A program made the position numbers and the translations under genes. Under the pieces are notes generated by a model. That model was not told where the DNA came from. It did not search any database and saw only the letters and a program-made list of their open reading frames with translations. From CAYJNO01 sp044432885 (GTDB lineage Bacteria > Bacillota_I > Bacilli_A > Erysipelotrichales > Erysipelotrichaceae), in contig JAWXUG010000020.1 of NCBI GenBank assembly GCA_044432885.1, forward strand, positions 1-15,570: a stretch of DNA of 15,570 nt. Direction: 5' to 3'. Of this stretch, positions 14,370 to 15,570 are shown piece after piece. Each line of letters opens with the position of its first letter. Positions within the stretch are counted from its first letter, which is position 1.

Positions 14370-14416
14370 AAAAAACACAATGTAATACCCCGATTCACTC
14401 ACAAATCTGGGTATTA
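14370..14416 (-). terminator. Probable terminator of purB
   Basis: On the minus strand TAATACCC and GGGTATTA (14383-14416) form the outer stem, with GATT/AATC continuing inside around an eight-base loop. Six Ts come at 14370-14375, but seven bases after the stem, which is not ideal, so termination may be incomplete. Confidence 0.5.
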
Positions 14417-14422
14417 TCTGTA

Positions 14423-15570
14423 TTATTTAATATTTACTCTTTCAAAAATAGTATCAACATTTTTCAAATGATGAGATAAAGCAAAACAATCTTCAATTTC
14501 CTCAGTTGTTAAAACTTCATTCACACGTTTTTCTTGACTCATTAATGATTTAAAGTCAATTTTATTTTCCCAACTTTCAATGGCTCTTGGTTGTACAATG
14601 TCATAAGCCTCTTCACGTGACATACCGTTTTCAATAAGTTTCAACATAAATCTTTGAGAGAAAATTACCCCATAAGTTTTGTAGATATTCCCTAACATAT
14701 TATCTTCAAATACGGTTAAGTTAGACAATACTTTAGCATATCTTTTTAACATGTAACTCATCAAATTAGTAGCATCCCCACTAATGATACGTTCTGCACT
14801 TGAATGAGAGATGTCTCTTTCATGCCATAAGTTAATATCTTCATAAGCGGTCATCATATACCCACGTAAAACTCTTGAAATCCCACACATATTTTCTGAA
14901 GCAATCGGGTTTCTTTTGTGAGGCATTGCACTTGATCCTTTTTGACCTTTATTGAAATATTCCTCAACCTCACGTACTTCTGTACGTTGTAGGTGTCTAA
15001 TTTCAGTAGCAATTTTTTCAACTGAGGATGCGATTAGTGCCAAAGTTGCATAATATTGAGCATGACGATCGCGTTGTAAAACTTGTGTAGAAATTTTAGC
15101 TGAATTAATTTTTAATTGTTCACATACATAATCTTGAACAAATGGAGGTGTATTGGCAAAAGTTCCTACAGCACCCGATATTTTCCCTGTTTCAACCATC
15201 TCTCTTGCATTTTTAAAACGTACTAGATTACGATTCATTTCATCAAACCACAATGCAAATTTCAAACCAAAAGAAGTAATTTCAGCATGTACACCATGAG
15301 TTCTTCCCATGCATGGCGTATATTTATATAATAAAGCCTTTTCTTTTAATACTTCAATAAAAGCAAGTAAATCTTTTTCTATAATCGTATTAGCTTGTTG
15401 ATAAAGATATCCATATGCAGTATCCACTACATCTGTACTTGTTAAACCATAATGTATCCATTTTTTTTCAGGACCCATTTTTTCACTTACCGCTCTTGTA
15501 AAAGCGACTACATCATGATGGGTTTCTTTTTCAATTTCACCAATACGATTTAAATCATAATCCGCATTCG
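14423..15570 (-). CDS. purB: Adenylosuccinate lyase, N-terminus beyond the window
   Basis: Fumarase/aspartase-superfamily homotetramer that splits fumarate from SAICAR and from adenylosuccinate in de novo purine synthesis. About 382 residues are present; family members have about 430-475, so roughly 50 N-terminal residues lie past the right edge. Visible: ETHHDVVAFTRAV near the cut end, the WIHYGLTSTDVVDTA segment, the active-site-His motif GRTHGVHAE, and the flexible-loop signature GSSAMPHKRNPI with the catalytic Ser. The frame is open to the window end, and the ATG at 15478 is an internal Met, not the start. The gene ends at 14423, followed by a hairpin and then the infC promoter. Confidence 0.97.
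   Translation of the reverse strand, partial: NADYDLNRIGEIEKETHHDVVAFTRAVSEKMGPEKKWIHYGLTSTDVVDTAYGYLYQQANTIIEKDLLAFIEVLKEKALLYKYTPCMGRTHGVHAEITSFGLKFALWFDEMNRNLVRFKNAREMVETGKISGAVGTFANTPPFVQDYVCEQLKINSAKISTQVLQRDRHAQYYATLALIASSVEKIATEIRHLQRTEVREVEEYFNKGQKGSSAMPHKRNPIASENMCGISRVLRGYMMTAYEDINLWHERDISHSSAERIISGDATNLMSYMLKRYAKVLSNLTVFEDNMLGNIYKTYGVIFSQRFMLKLIENGMSREEAYDIVQPRAIESWENKIDFKSLMSQEKRVNEVLTTEEIEDCFALSHHLKNVDTIFERVNIK

Noticed and set aside
1..15570. CRISPR array, insertion sequence, prophage, toxin-antitoxin or defence island
   Set aside because: No spaced repeats, transposase, terminal inverted repeats, phage genes or known defence domains were seen. Gene content and base composition look uniformly chromosomal.

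Overview
The window is AT-rich chromosomal DNA from a low-GC Gram-positive bacterium, most likely of the Erysipelotrichia. Genes for glutamate racemase and a D-Ala-D-Ala carboxypeptidase-like protein imply a peptidoglycan wall. TGA serves as a stop codon (murI and the gene before it end in ATGA overlaps), which rules out the mycoplasma genetic code. The protein next to tig resembles a family I associate with Mollicutes and Erysipelotrichia. A run of ten Ns at 11043-11052 shows this is draft or scaffolded assembly.

Layout. (1) 1-3602, minus: a conserved TPR-like hypothetical gene, tig (trigger factor, with its own strong promoter) and the first two thirds of lon, which runs off the left edge. 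A terminator-like hairpin lies between tig and lon. (2) 3737-3853, plus: a lone tRNA-Arg(TCT) with promoter and terminator. (3) 3867-7845, minus: a tight operon of six genes, rdgB, a lit-like lipoprotein transacylase, trmL, a VanY-like M15 peptidase, murI and a YfcE/YsnB-type phosphodiesterase. Its make-up recalls the Bacillus racE-gerM-rph-ysnA-ysnB cluster. (4) 7890-9619, plus, divergent from the operon: a choline-kinase-like phosphotransferase overlapping a diacylglycerol-kinase-family lipid kinase. (5) 9729-11368, plus: a Na+/phosphate cotransporter with a PhoU-like tail, interrupted by the N gap, preceded by a phased TTAAA/TGTAAA repeat array that looks like a PhoP-type operator. (6) 11399-12898, minus: a Cys-type sulfatase, convergent with the transporter. 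(7) 12975-14323, minus: the infC-rpmI-rplT operon with a leader of about 140 nt, an attenuator-like hairpin, and an infC start that appears to be ATT. (8) 14423-15570, minus: purB (adenylosuccinate lyase), missing its N-terminus at the right edge.

Functionally the window is mainly housekeeping: protein folding and turnover, nucleotide-pool cleaning, tRNA modification, wall precursor supply, lipid and phosphate handling, translation initiation and purine synthesis. I found no CRISPR array, insertion sequence, prophage, toxin-antitoxin or defence locus, and nothing I can honestly call a new system. The most useful leads are the lit homologue inside a housekeeping operon, the phosphate-transporter operator, the altered catalytic motif of the VanY-like protein, the infC start and leader control region, the tig-lon hairpin and the tailed L20. 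No stretch longer than 300 bases lacks a gene; the longest is 14177-14422, which holds the infC leader, promoter and purB terminator.
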